Both the position numbers and the translations under genes were made by a program. From an uncultured Pelagibacteraceae bacterium (GTDB lineage Bacteria > Pseudomonadota > Alphaproteobacteria > Pelagibacterales > Pelagibacteraceae), in NCBI GenBank assembly GCA_902537055.1, contig CACAZW010000001.1:62001-126000 (forward strand): DNA of 64,000 nucleotides, read 5' to 3'. The notes beneath the pieces are model-generated. The model had not been told where the DNA came from. It did no database searches and saw only the letters and a list, made by a program, of their open reading frames with translations. This document shows positions 9,256 to 18,590 of the stretch, in pieces; positions within the stretch are counted from its first letter, which is position 1, and every line of letters begins with the position of its first letter.

Positions 9256-10257
9256 ATGGCGGACTCATTTAAAGCAGTTGTAATAAATAATCAGAACGAA
9301 AATTTTACAAGAGAAGTTAAAGAATTAAGTTTAGACCATTTTAAAAATGGTGAGGTGCTAGTTAGGATAGATTATTCTGATCTTAATTGGAAGGATGCAA
9401 TGATACTAAAAGATGGTGGTAAATTAGTTAAAGAGTATCCAAGAATACCTGGTATTGATTTTTCTGGAACAGTTGCACAAGGCGATGGTGAAGAATTTAA
9501 AGAAGGAGACAGAGTTATATTAACAGGTTGTAGAGCAGGAGAACTTTTTGATGGTGGATATTCTCAATACGCAAAAGTTAAAAAGGATCATATTACAAAA
9601 ACACCTGAGGGAATGACAAATAAACAAGCTATGATTTTAGGTACTGCTGGTCTTACAGGTTTGTTATGTGCCTTTGCGGTTAAAGCAAGAGAGGAGCTAT
9701 TGATGCAATCAAAAGTTAACGATGTATTAGTAACTGGTTCTACAGGAGGTGTTGGAATGGTAGCAGTAATGGTTCTTGCTAAAATGGGAATTAATGTAAC
9801 AGCAATAACTGGTAAACCAGATAAAGCAGATTATCTAAAAGAGCTTGGTGCTAAAAACGTTATAGATCGTAAAGAATTTGAGGGTGAAGCAAGATTAATT
9901 GATAAAGGAACATGGGATGGAGTTGTAGATACTGTGGGTGGTAACATTTTATCTAATGCAATAGCTCAAACTAAACCAAAAGGAATTATTGCCATATGTG
10001 GAAATGCTAGTGGCAATAAATTAAATACATCAGTAATTCCATTTATTTTAAGAGCAGTCAAATTATGGGGAGTAGACTCGGTTAATATCAGTAAAAAAAG
10101 AAAAGAGTTTGTATGGGGAGAATTTCCTGCTTTGCTAGATTTTAATATTTTAGAAAAATCAGTAAATACTATTGGATTAGATGAATTATTAAATGTCTAT
10201 CCTGATATATTAAAAGGTAATTTAAAAAATAAAATTGTAGTGGACGTAAATAAATAA
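9256..10257 (+). CDS. AcuI/YhdH-type NADPH-dependent acrylyl-CoA reductase-like protein
   Basis: A 333-residue zinc-independent medium-chain reductase. The N-terminus has the family's DYSDLNWKDAMILK, then PGIDFSGTV, and the NADPH motif VTGSTGGVGMVAVMVLAK (about residues 158-175). It groups by eye with YhdH/AcuI quinone oxidoreductase-like proteins, which reduce acryloyl-CoA to propionyl-CoA in DMSP and 3-hydroxypropionate metabolism. Whether this copy has that substrate cannot be settled here. It starts 15 nt after folE and its stop overlaps the LysR gene start (TAATG), so the regulator is translationally coupled to it. Confidence 0.82.
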   Translation: MADSFKAVVINNQNENFTREVKELSLDHFKNGEVLVRIDYSDLNWKDAMILKDGGKLVKEYPRIPGIDFSGTVAQGDGEEFKEGDRVILTGCRAGELFDGGYSQYAKVKKDHITKTPEGMTNKQAMILGTAGLTGLLCAFAVKAREELLMQSKVNDVLVTGSTGGVGMVAVMVLAKMGINVTAITGKPDKADYLKELGAKNVIDRKEFEGEARLIDKGTWDGVVDTVGGNILSNAIAQTKPKGIIAICGNASGNKLNTSVIPFILRAVKLWGVDSVNISKKRKEFVWGEFPALLDFNILEKSVNTIGLDELLNVYPDILKGNLKNKIVVDVNK

Positions 10258-11147
10258 TGGATTGGGATAAATTAAAGATATTTCATGCAGTTGCTGAGGC
10301 AGGTAGTTTTACAAGCGCTACAGTAATTCTAAATCTTAGTCAATCAGCGATAAGTAGACAAATTCAATCTTTAGAAGAAGACTTAAAAGTAAAATTGTTT
10401 GAGAGACATGCTAGAGGATTAACTCTTACAGAAAATGGAGAATATGTATTTAAAACTGCTCACGAGGTAATCTCAAAATTAAAAGAGGTAGAAACAACTT
10501 TAGGAGACAAAAAAACCAAACCTTCTGGAAAATTATCAGTAACAACTGTAGTAAGTTTTGGAACAACATGGTTAACGCCAAGAATACAAGAATTTATGCA
10601 ATTAAATCCCGAAATTGAAGTTGAACTCATATTTGATGATAGAGAGCTAGATTTAAGCACAAGACAAGCGGATATTGGAATATTTATGAGAAGACCAAAA
10701 CAACTTAATTATATCCAAAAAAAGCTTATAGATATCAATTATCACATTTACGGATCACCAAAATACCTAGAAAAACATGGATATCCTAAGACAGTTAATG
10801 ATTTAAATAAGCACAACTTTATTTCATTTGGTAGAGGAGCTCCATCTCCAGTTTATAATCCAGATTGGGCATTAAAACTTGGAATGAAAGATAATAAAAA
10901 AAGAAAAACTGTAATGAGAGTGAATAGTGTTTATGGTTTACTATTAGCCGTTCAAAGCGGTGTCGGATTAGCTGCAATACCAGATTACTTGACTGTCAAA
11001 CAACCTAATATTGTTAAAGTTTTACCAAGCGTTCAAGGTCCAACTACCGAAGCACACTTTGTATATCCTCAATCACTTAAAAATGTTGCTAGAGTACAAG
11101 CTTTTAGAAACTTCCTTTACAGTAAAATTTCTGAGTGGGAATTTTAA
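10257..11147 (+). CDS. LysR-family transcriptional regulator
   Basis: A 296-residue LysR-type regulator. Residues 1-60 form the winged helix-turn-helix (KLKIFHAVAEAGSFTSA, LSQSAISRQIQSLEEDL, LFERHARGLTLTENG). Residues 90-290 form the periplasmic-binding-like effector domain. It belongs to the group that resembles GcvA and other alphaproteobacterial regulators of amino-acid or reductase genes. The start overlaps the stop of the AcuI-like gene, which suggests it may regulate that gene, but no operator was identified. The effector is unknown. Confidence 0.9.
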   Translation: MDWDKLKIFHAVAEAGSFTSATVILNLSQSAISRQIQSLEEDLKVKLFERHARGLTLTENGEYVFKTAHEVISKLKEVETTLGDKKTKPSGKLSVTTVVSFGTTWLTPRIQEFMQLNPEIEVELIFDDRELDLSTRQADIGIFMRRPKQLNYIQKKLIDINYHIYGSPKYLEKHGYPKTVNDLNKHNFISFGRGAPSPVYNPDWALKLGMKDNKKRKTVMRVNSVYGLLLAVQSGVGLAAIPDYLTVKQPNIVKVLPSVQGPTTEAHFVYPQSLKNVARVQAFRNFLYSKISEWEF

Positions 11148-11172
11148 TAAAATTTTCCAAAAAAACAGCACT

Positions 11173-11245
11173 AATTGCGATTGATTATCAATTGCGACAT
11201 TATTGCAATTGATTATCATTTACATTGAGAATAGTTATCATCCGC
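11173..11245 (+). promoter_or_regulatory. three Fur-like operator repeats upstream of the iron transporter
   Basis: Three related sequences share a T(G/A)(A/G)TTATCA core: gattatca at 11183, gattatca at 11211 and agttatca at 11233. The first two lie in a longer direct repeat (attgcgattgattatca and attgcaattgattatca). Compared by hand with the 19-bp E. coli Fur consensus the three score about 12, 13 and 12 matches. They end about 50 nt before the FutA/FbpA-like start. This fits iron-dependent repression, although the identity of the regulator (Fur or another iron sensor) is inferred. Confidence 0.6.
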
Positions 11246-11293
11246 AGTGCAGGACAAATAACGTTTAATTAATATATTAATTTAAGGAGTAGA

Positions 11294-12316
11294 ATGAGAA
11301 AAATAACAATAATTTCATTGTTTTTTGGTTTAATTTCAAGTTTTACGATTGCAGCTGAGGTCAATATTTTTAGTGCTAGACACTATGATTCTGACATTCA
11401 ATTATATGAAAAGTTCACAGCAGCAACAGGAATTAAAGTAAACGTAGTTTCAGGAAAAGACAAAGCTCTTCAAAAAAGAATTACTGAAGAAGGAGCAGAC
11501 TGTGTTGGAGATTTATACATCACAGCTGATGCTGGAAGACTAGGTGCATTTGCAGCAAAAGGAATGATGCAAAATGCAGGTTGGTCAAAAGCTATTAAGG
11601 ATGCCGTACCTGCACAATTTAGATCTGCAAAATGGACTGGAATAGCTAAAAGAGCAAGAATAATTTATTATTCACCTGAAAGAGTAAATGCAAACGAACT
11701 TAATGGCATGACTTACGAAGGTCTAGCTGATCCAAAATGGAAAGGCAGATTAGTAATAAGAAAATCTAACAACATTTATAACCAATCTTTAGTTGCTTCA
11801 CTTGTTAAAAATAATGGTAAAGCAAAAACTGCAGAATGGTCTAAAGCTGTTGTAGCAAACATGGCTAGAACTCCAAAAGGTAATGACCGTGCTCAAATCA
11901 TGGCTGTTGCTGCAGGAGAAGCTGATATTGCTGTTGCAAACACGTACTATCATGCGTTGATGTTATCTGGAAAAAAAGGTGCTGAACAACAAGAAGCAGC
12001 AAAAAAAGTAATGCCTTTTTTCCCTAATCAACAAGATAGAGGAACGCACATTAATATTAGTGGAGCTGGTATGCTAAAACATGCACCAAACAAAGCTAAT
12101 GCTGTAAAATTAGTTGAGTTTTTATTATCAACAGAGGCTCAAAATCATATTGTAAATAATACTTTTGAGTATCCAATGATTGGCGGTGTAACACCTAATG
12201 ATTTAGTTCCAGGCAAAGAGATGAACTTTGTAATGGATACTAAAACAAGTGTTAAGTCATATGGTGCAAAACAAGCAGATGCATTAGAAGTAATGTTAGC
12301 TGCTGGTTGGAAGTAA
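11294..12316 (+). CDS. Fe(3+) ABC transporter substrate-binding protein (FutA/FbpA family)
   Basis: A 340-residue periplasmic protein. Residues 1-21 are a signal peptide (cleavage near TIAAE). The mature N-terminus EVNIFSARHYDSD matches the FutA/IdiA type of ferric-binding proteins, and the C-terminal region has VANTYYHALML with the paired Tyr that coordinate iron in this family. A strong Shine-Dalgarno (aaggag) lies 7 nt before the ATG. It is the first gene of an iron-import operon with Fur-like boxes upstream. A stem-loop after the next short gene probably keeps its level above that of the permease. Confidence 0.92.
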   Translation: MRKITIISLFFGLISSFTIAAEVNIFSARHYDSDIQLYEKFTAATGIKVNVVSGKDKALQKRITEEGADCVGDLYITADAGRLGAFAAKGMMQNAGWSKAIKDAVPAQFRSAKWTGIAKRARIIYYSPERVNANELNGMTYEGLADPKWKGRLVIRKSNNIYNQSLVASLVKNNGKAKTAEWSKAVVANMARTPKGNDRAQIMAVAAGEADIAVANTYYHALMLSGKKGAEQQEAAKKVMPFFPNQQDRGTHINISGAGMLKHAPNKANAVKLVEFLLSTEAQNHIVNNTFEYPMIGGVTPNDLVPGKEMNFVMDTKTSVKSYGAKQADALEVMLAAGWK

Positions 12317-12490
12317 ATGACAGCTGTTAAAAAAAAATTTACTACGGAAGTTGATTATAATAAATCTACCAAAGCCTGTCCTGCATGTGCTTCGGAGTGT
12401 GAAAAAATCAATAAACGTGTAAATAATAGAAAATTGTCCGAAATTAAAACTAAGGAGGTTCCGCATATCCTAAAAGTATTTAATTTTTGA
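12317..12490 (+). CDS. CxxCxxxC microprotein, 57 aa, in the iron-transport operon
   Basis: This frame is missing from the ORF track because of its length. An ATG starts at the very next base after the FutA stop, and the frame runs 57 codons to a TGA at 12488-12490, ahead of a terminator-like hairpin. The middle holds KACPACASECEKI (Cys 21, 24 and 28), a spacing that suits a metal or Fe-S site. The remainder is basic (many Lys and Arg) and contains no membrane segment or signal peptide. Being sandwiched in a ferric ABC operon, it may sense or handle iron in the cytoplasm; that is inference. I do not recognise a named family. Confidence 0.6.
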   Translation: MTAVKKKFTTEVDYNKSTKACPACASECEKINKRVNNRKLSEIKTKEVPHILKVFNF

Positions 12491-12503
12491 TTTTCTAAAG
12501 TTT

Positions 12504-12550
12504 GTGCCTATGGTTTGGTCTCCTAAACCATGGGCACTTTTGATTTTCAT
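12504..12550 (+). terminator. stem-loop between iron-binding protein and permease genes
   Basis: gtgcctatggttt pairs with aaaccatgggcac to give a 13-bp stem with a single T-G wobble and an 8-nt loop, followed by ttttgatttt. This is a convincing Rho-independent terminator or attenuator. It sits between the substrate-binding protein plus microprotein and the permease gene, where partial termination would keep the binding protein in excess. Confidence 0.8.
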
Positions 12551-12573
12551 GATTATAAGGCGGATTATAATAT

Positions 12574-14184
12574 ATGAAATTTAATTCCTGGTATTTATCA
12601 TCTTTTATAGTTTCATTTATTGTTGCAATCCCAATTTTAACTGTGTTTGCAAGTTTCTTCCAAGAAACTACAAATTACTACGATATATTAAAAAATACTT
12701 TTCTAATTGAGTACATCTATAACTCTTTAACTTTACTTATTGGAGTATTAATACTTACCTTAGTTTTAGGTGTTGGATGTGCTTATGTAGTTTCATTTTA
12801 TGATTTTCCAGGTGTTAAATTTTTTAAATGGGTCTTAATATTATCTTTTGCGGTACCTGCTTACATTTATGCTTATTCATTAACTGCTTTTTTTGAAAAC
12901 TTTGGAACACTTTATTCAATTTTAAAATCTTTATTTGGACCTGGTGAATATAATAGATCAATCCCTAAATTTGATGGTATGCTTGGTGCTATCTTATCGG
13001 TTTCTTTTTCACTATTTGGTTATGTATACGTTCTAACTAGAGCATCTTTTCATTATCAATCTCAAAATTTAATAGAATTAGGACAAAATCTAGGTTTTTC
13101 AAAATATAAATCTTTTTTTAAGATTATTTTACCATCAGCTAGACCAGCAATTGTTGCGGGATTAGCCTTAGTTGCAATGGAAACACTATCTGATTTTGGT
13201 GCAGTATCTTTTTTTGGAATAGCAACTCTTACAACAGGTATCTATGACTCATGGATATCTTTTGATGATTTAGCTTTTGCAAACCAGCTTTCATTTTTTT
13301 TGCTGTTATTTATTTTAGGACTTTTTTTTATTGAAAATATCTCAAGAAAGCGTGCTCAATATCACTCTCCAATTAAAGGTGGCATCAAAGAAAAGAAGAA
13401 AATTAAACTAAATTTTTCTAAAGGGACTTTGGCTTTTGTGTTTTGTTTTTTAGTTTTTTTTATAAGTTTTCTATTTCCCGTTTTACAAATGTTATATTGG
13501 ACAATAATTTTTCCAAAAAATTTATTTGATTTAAATACCTTTCAATTGTTTTCAAACACCATTTATCTAGTTTTTTTATCTAGTATTGTATTAGTAGTTT
13601 TTTCATTTATCTCAAATTATGGAAATAGAGTAACTAAAAGTAAATTTTTAAACTTTCTTACAACATTTTCTATTACAGGATATGCGATACCTGGTGTAAT
13701 TTTAGCTGTTGCGTTCATCACTTTTATTGCTTGGTTTGACAATACTTTTGTTAAAGCCTTTGAATTTAATTCTATGAAGAAAATATTTATAGGATCTATT
13801 TTTGGTTTAGTGATAGTTTATTTTATAAGATTTTATTCACTAGCTTATAACGGATTGAAAACTGGTTACGAAAGAATTAACAGGTCAATTGATGAAAGTT
13901 CTTATCTTCTCGGCTACTCAAAAATAAAAACTTTTTTAGGAATTCATGTTCCTTATTTAAAAAATTCTGTATTTCTAATAGGAATATTGATTACTATAGA
14001 AGTAATAAAAGAATTACCTATCACATTAATATTGAGACCATTTAACTTTGAAACTTTTGCTACAACAGCATATATATTTGCATCTCAAGATCTTTTAGAA
14101 GCAGCAGCAGTTCCATCATTATTCTTGATATTAATTGCAAGTACATTTATTTTGATCACATCTAAATTTATTTTGAAAGACTGA
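12574..14184 (+). CDS. Fe(3+) ABC transporter permease (FbpB/FutB family)
   Basis: A 536-residue protein with about twelve membrane helices in two homologous halves, the usual arrangement for iron(III) ABC permeases (fused binding-protein-dependent transport domains). Each half carries an EAA-type loop: ELGQNLGFSKYKSFFKIILPSARPAI (around residue 165) and a second copy at ESSYLLGYSKIKTFLGIHVPYLK (around residue 450). Its stop overlaps the ATPase start. It forms the inner-membrane channel for the FutA-delivered iron. Confidence 0.93.
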   Translation: MKFNSWYLSSFIVSFIVAIPILTVFASFFQETTNYYDILKNTFLIEYIYNSLTLLIGVLILTLVLGVGCAYVVSFYDFPGVKFFKWVLILSFAVPAYIYAYSLTAFFENFGTLYSILKSLFGPGEYNRSIPKFDGMLGAILSVSFSLFGYVYVLTRASFHYQSQNLIELGQNLGFSKYKSFFKIILPSARPAIVAGLALVAMETLSDFGAVSFFGIATLTTGIYDSWISFDDLAFANQLSFFLLLFILGLFFIENISRKRAQYHSPIKGGIKEKKKIKLNFSKGTLAFVFCFLVFFISFLFPVLQMLYWTIIFPKNLFDLNTFQLFSNTIYLVFLSSIVLVVFSFISNYGNRVTKSKFLNFLTTFSITGYAIPGVILAVAFITFIAWFDNTFVKAFEFNSMKKIFIGSIFGLVIVYFIRFYSLAYNGLKTGYERINRSIDESSYLLGYSKIKTFLGIHVPYLKNSVFLIGILITIEVIKELPITLILRPFNFETFATTAYIFASQDLLEAAAVPSLFLILIASTFILITSKFILKD

Positions 14185-15239
14185 TGGCTAATAATTTTTT
14201 TGAAATCGATAATGTATCCTTTGCTGCTGGTGGAAAAAATAAAGTTAATAACGTTTCTTTAAAAATCGAAAATGAGGGAGATATTGTTTGTTTACTTGGT
14301 CCGTCAGGTATAGGTAAAACTACAATATTAAGAACTATTGCAGGTCTAGAAAAAATTAATAAAGGTAAAATTAATTTAAAAGGCAGAACACTTTCATCTC
14401 AAAATATTCATATTGAGCCAGAAAATCGAAATATAGCTCTATCTTTTCAAGAAAACAGTTTATTTCCTCATTATAATATAGAAAAAAATATAAATCTTGG
14501 CTCTGATAGAGTGAAAGAAGATAAGAAAATAGAAACTAAAGAAATAATTAATTTTTTAAATTTAAACAAAATATTAAATAAATTTCCTCATGAAATAAGT
14601 GCTGGTGAAGCACAAAGAGCTTCTTTAGCAAGATCTTTAGTTTCTCAACCAGATTTATTAATGCTTGATGAGCCGTTATCAAATGTAGACCAAAGTTTTA
14701 AAGAAGAAATTCAGGTTGAATTAAAACAAATTTTAACAAATTCTAAAATTACAACAATAATTGTAACACACGATTCTTATGAAGCTTTTTATCTAGGCAG
14801 TAAATGTGGAATAATTTTAGATGGTGAATTAAAGCAATATGATGATCCATATAATGTCTACCATTTACCAAATTCAGTTGAAGTAGTTAATTTTCTAAAT
14901 AGAGGAATTTTGATACCTGCTGAGGTTACTAGCCCCAAAAGTCTAGAAAATGAGGATTTAGGAACAATAACAGGAAATTTCGCAAAACCATTCCCAATAG
15001 GATCTAAAGTAAAACTATTAATACAGCCAGAGGACCTACAGCATGATGATGCAAGCAATCTTAAACTTGAGGTAGTAGATAGAAAATTCAGAGGATCAAA
15101 TTTTATTTATACATTAAAAACATTAAGTAATAAATTAATACCAGTTTTTGTGCATTCTCATCATATTCATCAACATGAAGTTGATGAAAAATTTGGTATA
15201 AAAAGACCCATCCATATCGATCATATTGTTTGCTTTTAA
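14184..15239 (+). CDS. Fe(3+) ABC transporter ATP-binding protein (FbpC/FutC family)
   Basis: A 351-residue ABC ATPase. Visible motifs are Walker A LLGPSGIGKTT (about 34-44), Q-loop SFQENSLFPHY, the signature ISAGEAQRASLARSL (variant of LSGGQ), Walker B LLMLDEPLSN and the switch His in IVTHDSYEAF. The C-terminal 110 residues form the regulatory TOBE-like domain usual in FbpC proteins. The signature's second Gly is Ala-Gly shifted (SAGEA), a common variation. Coupled to the permease gene by an overlap of one base. Confidence 0.93.
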   Translation: MANNFFEIDNVSFAAGGKNKVNNVSLKIENEGDIVCLLGPSGIGKTTILRTIAGLEKINKGKINLKGRTLSSQNIHIEPENRNIALSFQENSLFPHYNIEKNINLGSDRVKEDKKIETKEIINFLNLNKILNKFPHEISAGEAQRASLARSLVSQPDLLMLDEPLSNVDQSFKEEIQVELKQILTNSKITTIIVTHDSYEAFYLGSKCGIILDGELKQYDDPYNVYHLPNSVEVVNFLNRGILIPAEVTSPKSLENEDLGTITGNFAKPFPIGSKVKLLIQPEDLQHDDASNLKLEVVDRKFRGSNFIYTLKTLSNKLIPVFVHSHHIHQHEVDEKFGIKRPIHIDHIVCF

Positions 15240-15265
15240 ATTTAATTGTATAAATCACTTTAAGT

Positions 15266-17704
15266 ATGAAAGAGATACCAAAAAGTACTAAAGTAGTAGT
15301 TATAGGCGGAGGTGTTGCCGGAACATCATGTGCTTATCATTTAGCTAAATTTGGATGGAAAGATGTAATATTGCTTGAAAGAGATCAATTAACATCAGGA
15401 ACTACCTGGCACGCCGCAGGTCTTCTAGGTCAATTAGGTGCATCGTCTACAATTACCAAAATTAGAAAATACTCGTTAGATCTTTATAAAGAATTAGAAA
15501 AGACTACAGGATTATCAACTGGAATGAAGCAAAATGGTGCAATTACAGTTGCATCTACTAAAGAAAGAATGCAAGAATTGTTAAGACAAGCAACGACTGC
15601 ACAATTGTCTGATGTTGAAGTTGAAGTGTTAGATCACAAAAGACTAAAAGAATTATATCCAGTGATCCATAGTGAAGATCTAGTAGGTGGTGTTTACATG
15701 CCAAAAGATGGACAAGCAGATCCTGTTGGAGTTACTAACGTTCTTGCAAAAGCTGCAAGAATGGAAGGTGCCCAAATTTTTGAAAAAACTCCTGTAAAAA
15801 AAATACTTACAAAGAATTCAAGAATAAGTGGAGTAGAAACAGAAAAAGGTATTATAGATTGTGAGTATGTAGTTATGGCTACAGGAATGTGGTCTAGACA
15901 ATTAGGTGAAGAAATTAATGTTAGTGTTCCTTTATACCCAAATGAACATTTTTATATAATCACTGAGCCAATGAAAGATTTGCCTCAAAATCTTCCTGTT
16001 TTAAGAGATTATAATGCTTGTTTATATTTGAAAGAAGATGCAGGGAAAATGCTTGTTGGAATTTTTGAACCAAATGCAAAACCAGCATTTAAGGAGACTG
16101 GAAGAGTGCCAGATGATTTTTCTTTTGGCGAACTTCCTGATGATTTTGATCATTTTGAACCGTATTTAGAAAAGTCATTTCATAGATTACCAATGTTGGA
16201 AAGTGCAGGAATTAGAAAATTTTTTTCAGGCCCGGAATCTTTTACTCCAGATACACAGTATTTATTAGGTGAAACTCCTGAGATAAAAAATTTATATACA
16301 TGTTGTGGCTTCAATAGCATCGGAATTGCTAGCTCTGGAGGAGCGGGTAGAGTAACAGCCGAATGGATGATGAATGGACATATAAATGAAGATTTATTTT
16401 CATTAGATATTAAAAGGTTTCAAAAATTTCACTCTTCAAAAAACTTTATTATGGAAAGAGTTACAGAAACACTCGGTGATTTGTATGGAATGCATTGGCC
16501 ATTTAAACAGCACAATACATCAAGAAATCAAAAGCTTTTACCTTATCACGAGGAATTAAAAAATGCTGGAGCTTGTTTTGGAGTTGCAGGAGGTTTTGAA
16601 AGACCAATGTGGTATTCATTAAATGGTAAAGAGCCTAAGTATGAATATAGTTTTAATTATCAAAATTGGTACCCATCAGCAAAGCACGAAACTTTAAATG
16701 CTAGAAAGAATGTTGGTCTATTTGATTTTTCAACATTCTCAAAATTTGACTTAAAAGGTGAAAAAACACATCAAGAATTGCAAAAGTTGTGCACTGCTAA
16801 TATTAAAAATGAGATTGGTAAAACAACATATACTCATATGCTGAATGAAGATGGGGGAATAGAAACAGATTTAACTGTTGTATGTATGGATAAAAACTTT
16901 TTTAGAGTTGTAAGCTCTGCAGCTACAAGAGAACACGATAAATACCATATCTTAAAATATTTAGATGAAGACGTATCTTTTAAAGATGTAACAGAGGATA
17001 TTTGTTGTTTAGGATTGTTTGGTCCAAAGAGTAGAGAGATGATCTCAAAAATAAGCAATGATGATTTTAGTAACGATAAATTTAAGTTTGGAACTGGAAA
17101 GTTCATAATGATAAATGGTGTTAAAGTCTGGGCTCAACGACTTTCTTACGTTGGTGAATTAGGATTTGAGCTTTATGTTGACTCAAGTTTAGCTAAGGAT
17201 TTATATGAAATTCTAATTGAAGAGGGGAAAAACTCCGAACTATCTCATTGTGGAATGCATGCAATGGATATTATGAGAATGGAAAGTGGATTTGTTCACT
17301 GGGGACATGATATTTCGCCTGAAGAAAATCAGTATCAAGCAGGTTTAAAATTTGCAATTAGTTATAAAAAAAATGTCAACTTTATTGGAAAAGATGCTTT
17401 ATTGAAAATTAAAGACCAAAAATTAGATAAGAGGATGATGATGTTTACTCTTAAAGACAGCAAACCTGGTGAGCCACTTTTACTTCATGAAGAACCTATT
17501 TATATGGATAACAAAATCATTGGTAGAACAACTTCAGGAAATTATTCTTTTTGTTATGATAAAAATCTTTCTTTTGGATATGTCAATTCTGGAAATACAG
17601 TTGAAACATTAAAAGACAAAAATATATATATTGAAATTGAAAAACAAAAATATCCAGTTCAGGTATTAGAAAAACCTTTAAACAATAAAAATTTTAAGAA
17701 CTAA
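15266..17704 (+). CDS. second dimethylglycine/sarcosine dehydrogenase-like flavoprotein
   Basis: An 812-residue paralogue of the gene at 1328 with the same layout: an FAD motif (VVVIGGGVAGTSCAYHLAKFGW), the flavinylation-type SGTTWHAAG, then the GCV_T-like C-terminal half with LSYVGELGFELYV. The two proteins share the motifs but diverge elsewhere (for example in the substrate half), so different methylated substrates are likely. It lies 26 nt after the iron ATPase gene and may be read from the same transcript, but has no functional link to iron beyond that. No ETF gene is adjacent; it could use the ETF encoded at 3760-5463. Its end overlaps the convergent EamA gene by 11 nt. Confidence 0.86.
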   Translation: MKEIPKSTKVVVIGGGVAGTSCAYHLAKFGWKDVILLERDQLTSGTTWHAAGLLGQLGASSTITKIRKYSLDLYKELEKTTGLSTGMKQNGAITVASTKERMQELLRQATTAQLSDVEVEVLDHKRLKELYPVIHSEDLVGGVYMPKDGQADPVGVTNVLAKAARMEGAQIFEKTPVKKILTKNSRISGVETEKGIIDCEYVVMATGMWSRQLGEEINVSVPLYPNEHFYIITEPMKDLPQNLPVLRDYNACLYLKEDAGKMLVGIFEPNAKPAFKETGRVPDDFSFGELPDDFDHFEPYLEKSFHRLPMLESAGIRKFFSGPESFTPDTQYLLGETPEIKNLYTCCGFNSIGIASSGGAGRVTAEWMMNGHINEDLFSLDIKRFQKFHSSKNFIMERVTETLGDLYGMHWPFKQHNTSRNQKLLPYHEELKNAGACFGVAGGFERPMWYSLNGKEPKYEYSFNYQNWYPSAKHETLNARKNVGLFDFSTFSKFDLKGEKTHQELQKLCTANIKNEIGKTTYTHMLNEDGGIETDLTVVCMDKNFFRVVSSAATREHDKYHILKYLDEDVSFKDVTEDICCLGLFGPKSREMISKISNDDFSNDKFKFGTGKFIMINGVKVWAQRLSYVGELGFELYVDSSLAKDLYEILIEEGKNSELSHCGMHAMDIMRMESGFVHWGHDISPEENQYQAGLKFAISYKKNVNFIGKDALLKIKDQKLDKRMMMFTLKDSKPGEPLLLHEEPIYMDNKIIGRTTSGNYSFCYDKNLSFGYVNSGNTVETLKDKNIYIEIEKQKYPVQVLEKPLNNKNFKN

Positions 17705-18575
17705 CTTTCCTTTTTCTACTTTCGGCCTGAACAAATAAAACTCCAAAAACAATTATTCCAATAACTCCAAAAGTTTTATTAAAATCAAAAGGTACTCCAA
17801 ATATATAAAAATTGATTAATGTTGACCAAATTAGTTGTGAATATTGAAAATTAGTAACAAAAGATAAATTTGATAGCTGAATTGCAAATATAATTAAAAG
17901 GTGGCTAGTAAAACCTAATACACCTAGAAATACTAACCAAATCCATAACTTTTTATTCTCAATAGGTGTCCAGTCTAACATTACATAAATAGAGAAAACA
18001 ATGGCCCCAACAACAGCAGCATAAAATAACGCCACTAAAGGATCATTATTACCAGAAATAAATTTTGTAAAAAATTGATATAAAGCCCAACATACTGGCG
18101 GTACCAAAGGAAAAATTAAGTCTAAACTTAAAACCTTCATACTTGGACTCATTGAATAAATTATACACCCAAAGCTTAATAACATTAAAATTATACCTTT
18201 AGATGAAAGAATATCTTTTAAAAACAATGCCGTTAAAATTGATACTATTAATGGAGCTGAGAAGAAAACTACATAGATATCGACAAGGTCAAATTTTTGT
18301 AAAGAATGAATAAAAAAAAAAGTAGCAAAAACCATTAATATAGATCTAATAATATTAATTTTAAAATTGCTTTTTAAGTTTAACTTAGGTTTTAATATCA
18401 CGAATAAAATTAAAATAATCACAAAGTGAAAAAAAAATCTTCCCCAAATTACTTGATTTAATGGCATTAATGTTCCCAGATATTTTGCAGTAGAATCTTG
18501 GCAAACTAAAATAAAAAATCCAGATATAGATAAAATTATAACTTTGGTAATAGACTTATTTTTAAGAAAATTCAT
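17694..18575 (-). CDS. EamA/DMT-family transporter
   Basis: A 293-residue membrane protein with about ten predicted helices in two EamA repeats. Residue patterns such as VIWGRFFFHFV after the first helix and SLDLIFPLVPPVCWALYQFFTK at the start of the second half are typical of drug/metabolite transporters. The substrate is unknown. It is the last gene of a minus-strand run after a tartrate-dehydrogenase-like gene and GMP reductase, and its 3' end overlaps the second DMGDH gene. Confidence 0.85.
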   Translation of the reverse strand: MNFLKNKSITKVIILSISGFFILVCQDSTAKYLGTLMPLNQVIWGRFFFHFVIILILFVILKPKLNLKSNFKINIIRSILMVFATFFFIHSLQKFDLVDIYVVFFSAPLIVSILTALFLKDILSSKGIILMLLSFGCIIYSMSPSMKVLSLDLIFPLVPPVCWALYQFFTKFISGNNDPLVALFYAAVVGAIVFSIYVMLDWTPIENKKLWIWLVFLGVLGFTSHLLIIFAIQLSNLSFVTNFQYSQLIWSTLINFYIFGVPFDFNKTFGVIGIIVFGVLFVQAESRKRKVSS

Positions 18576-18590
18576 AATTTTGATTAAATT

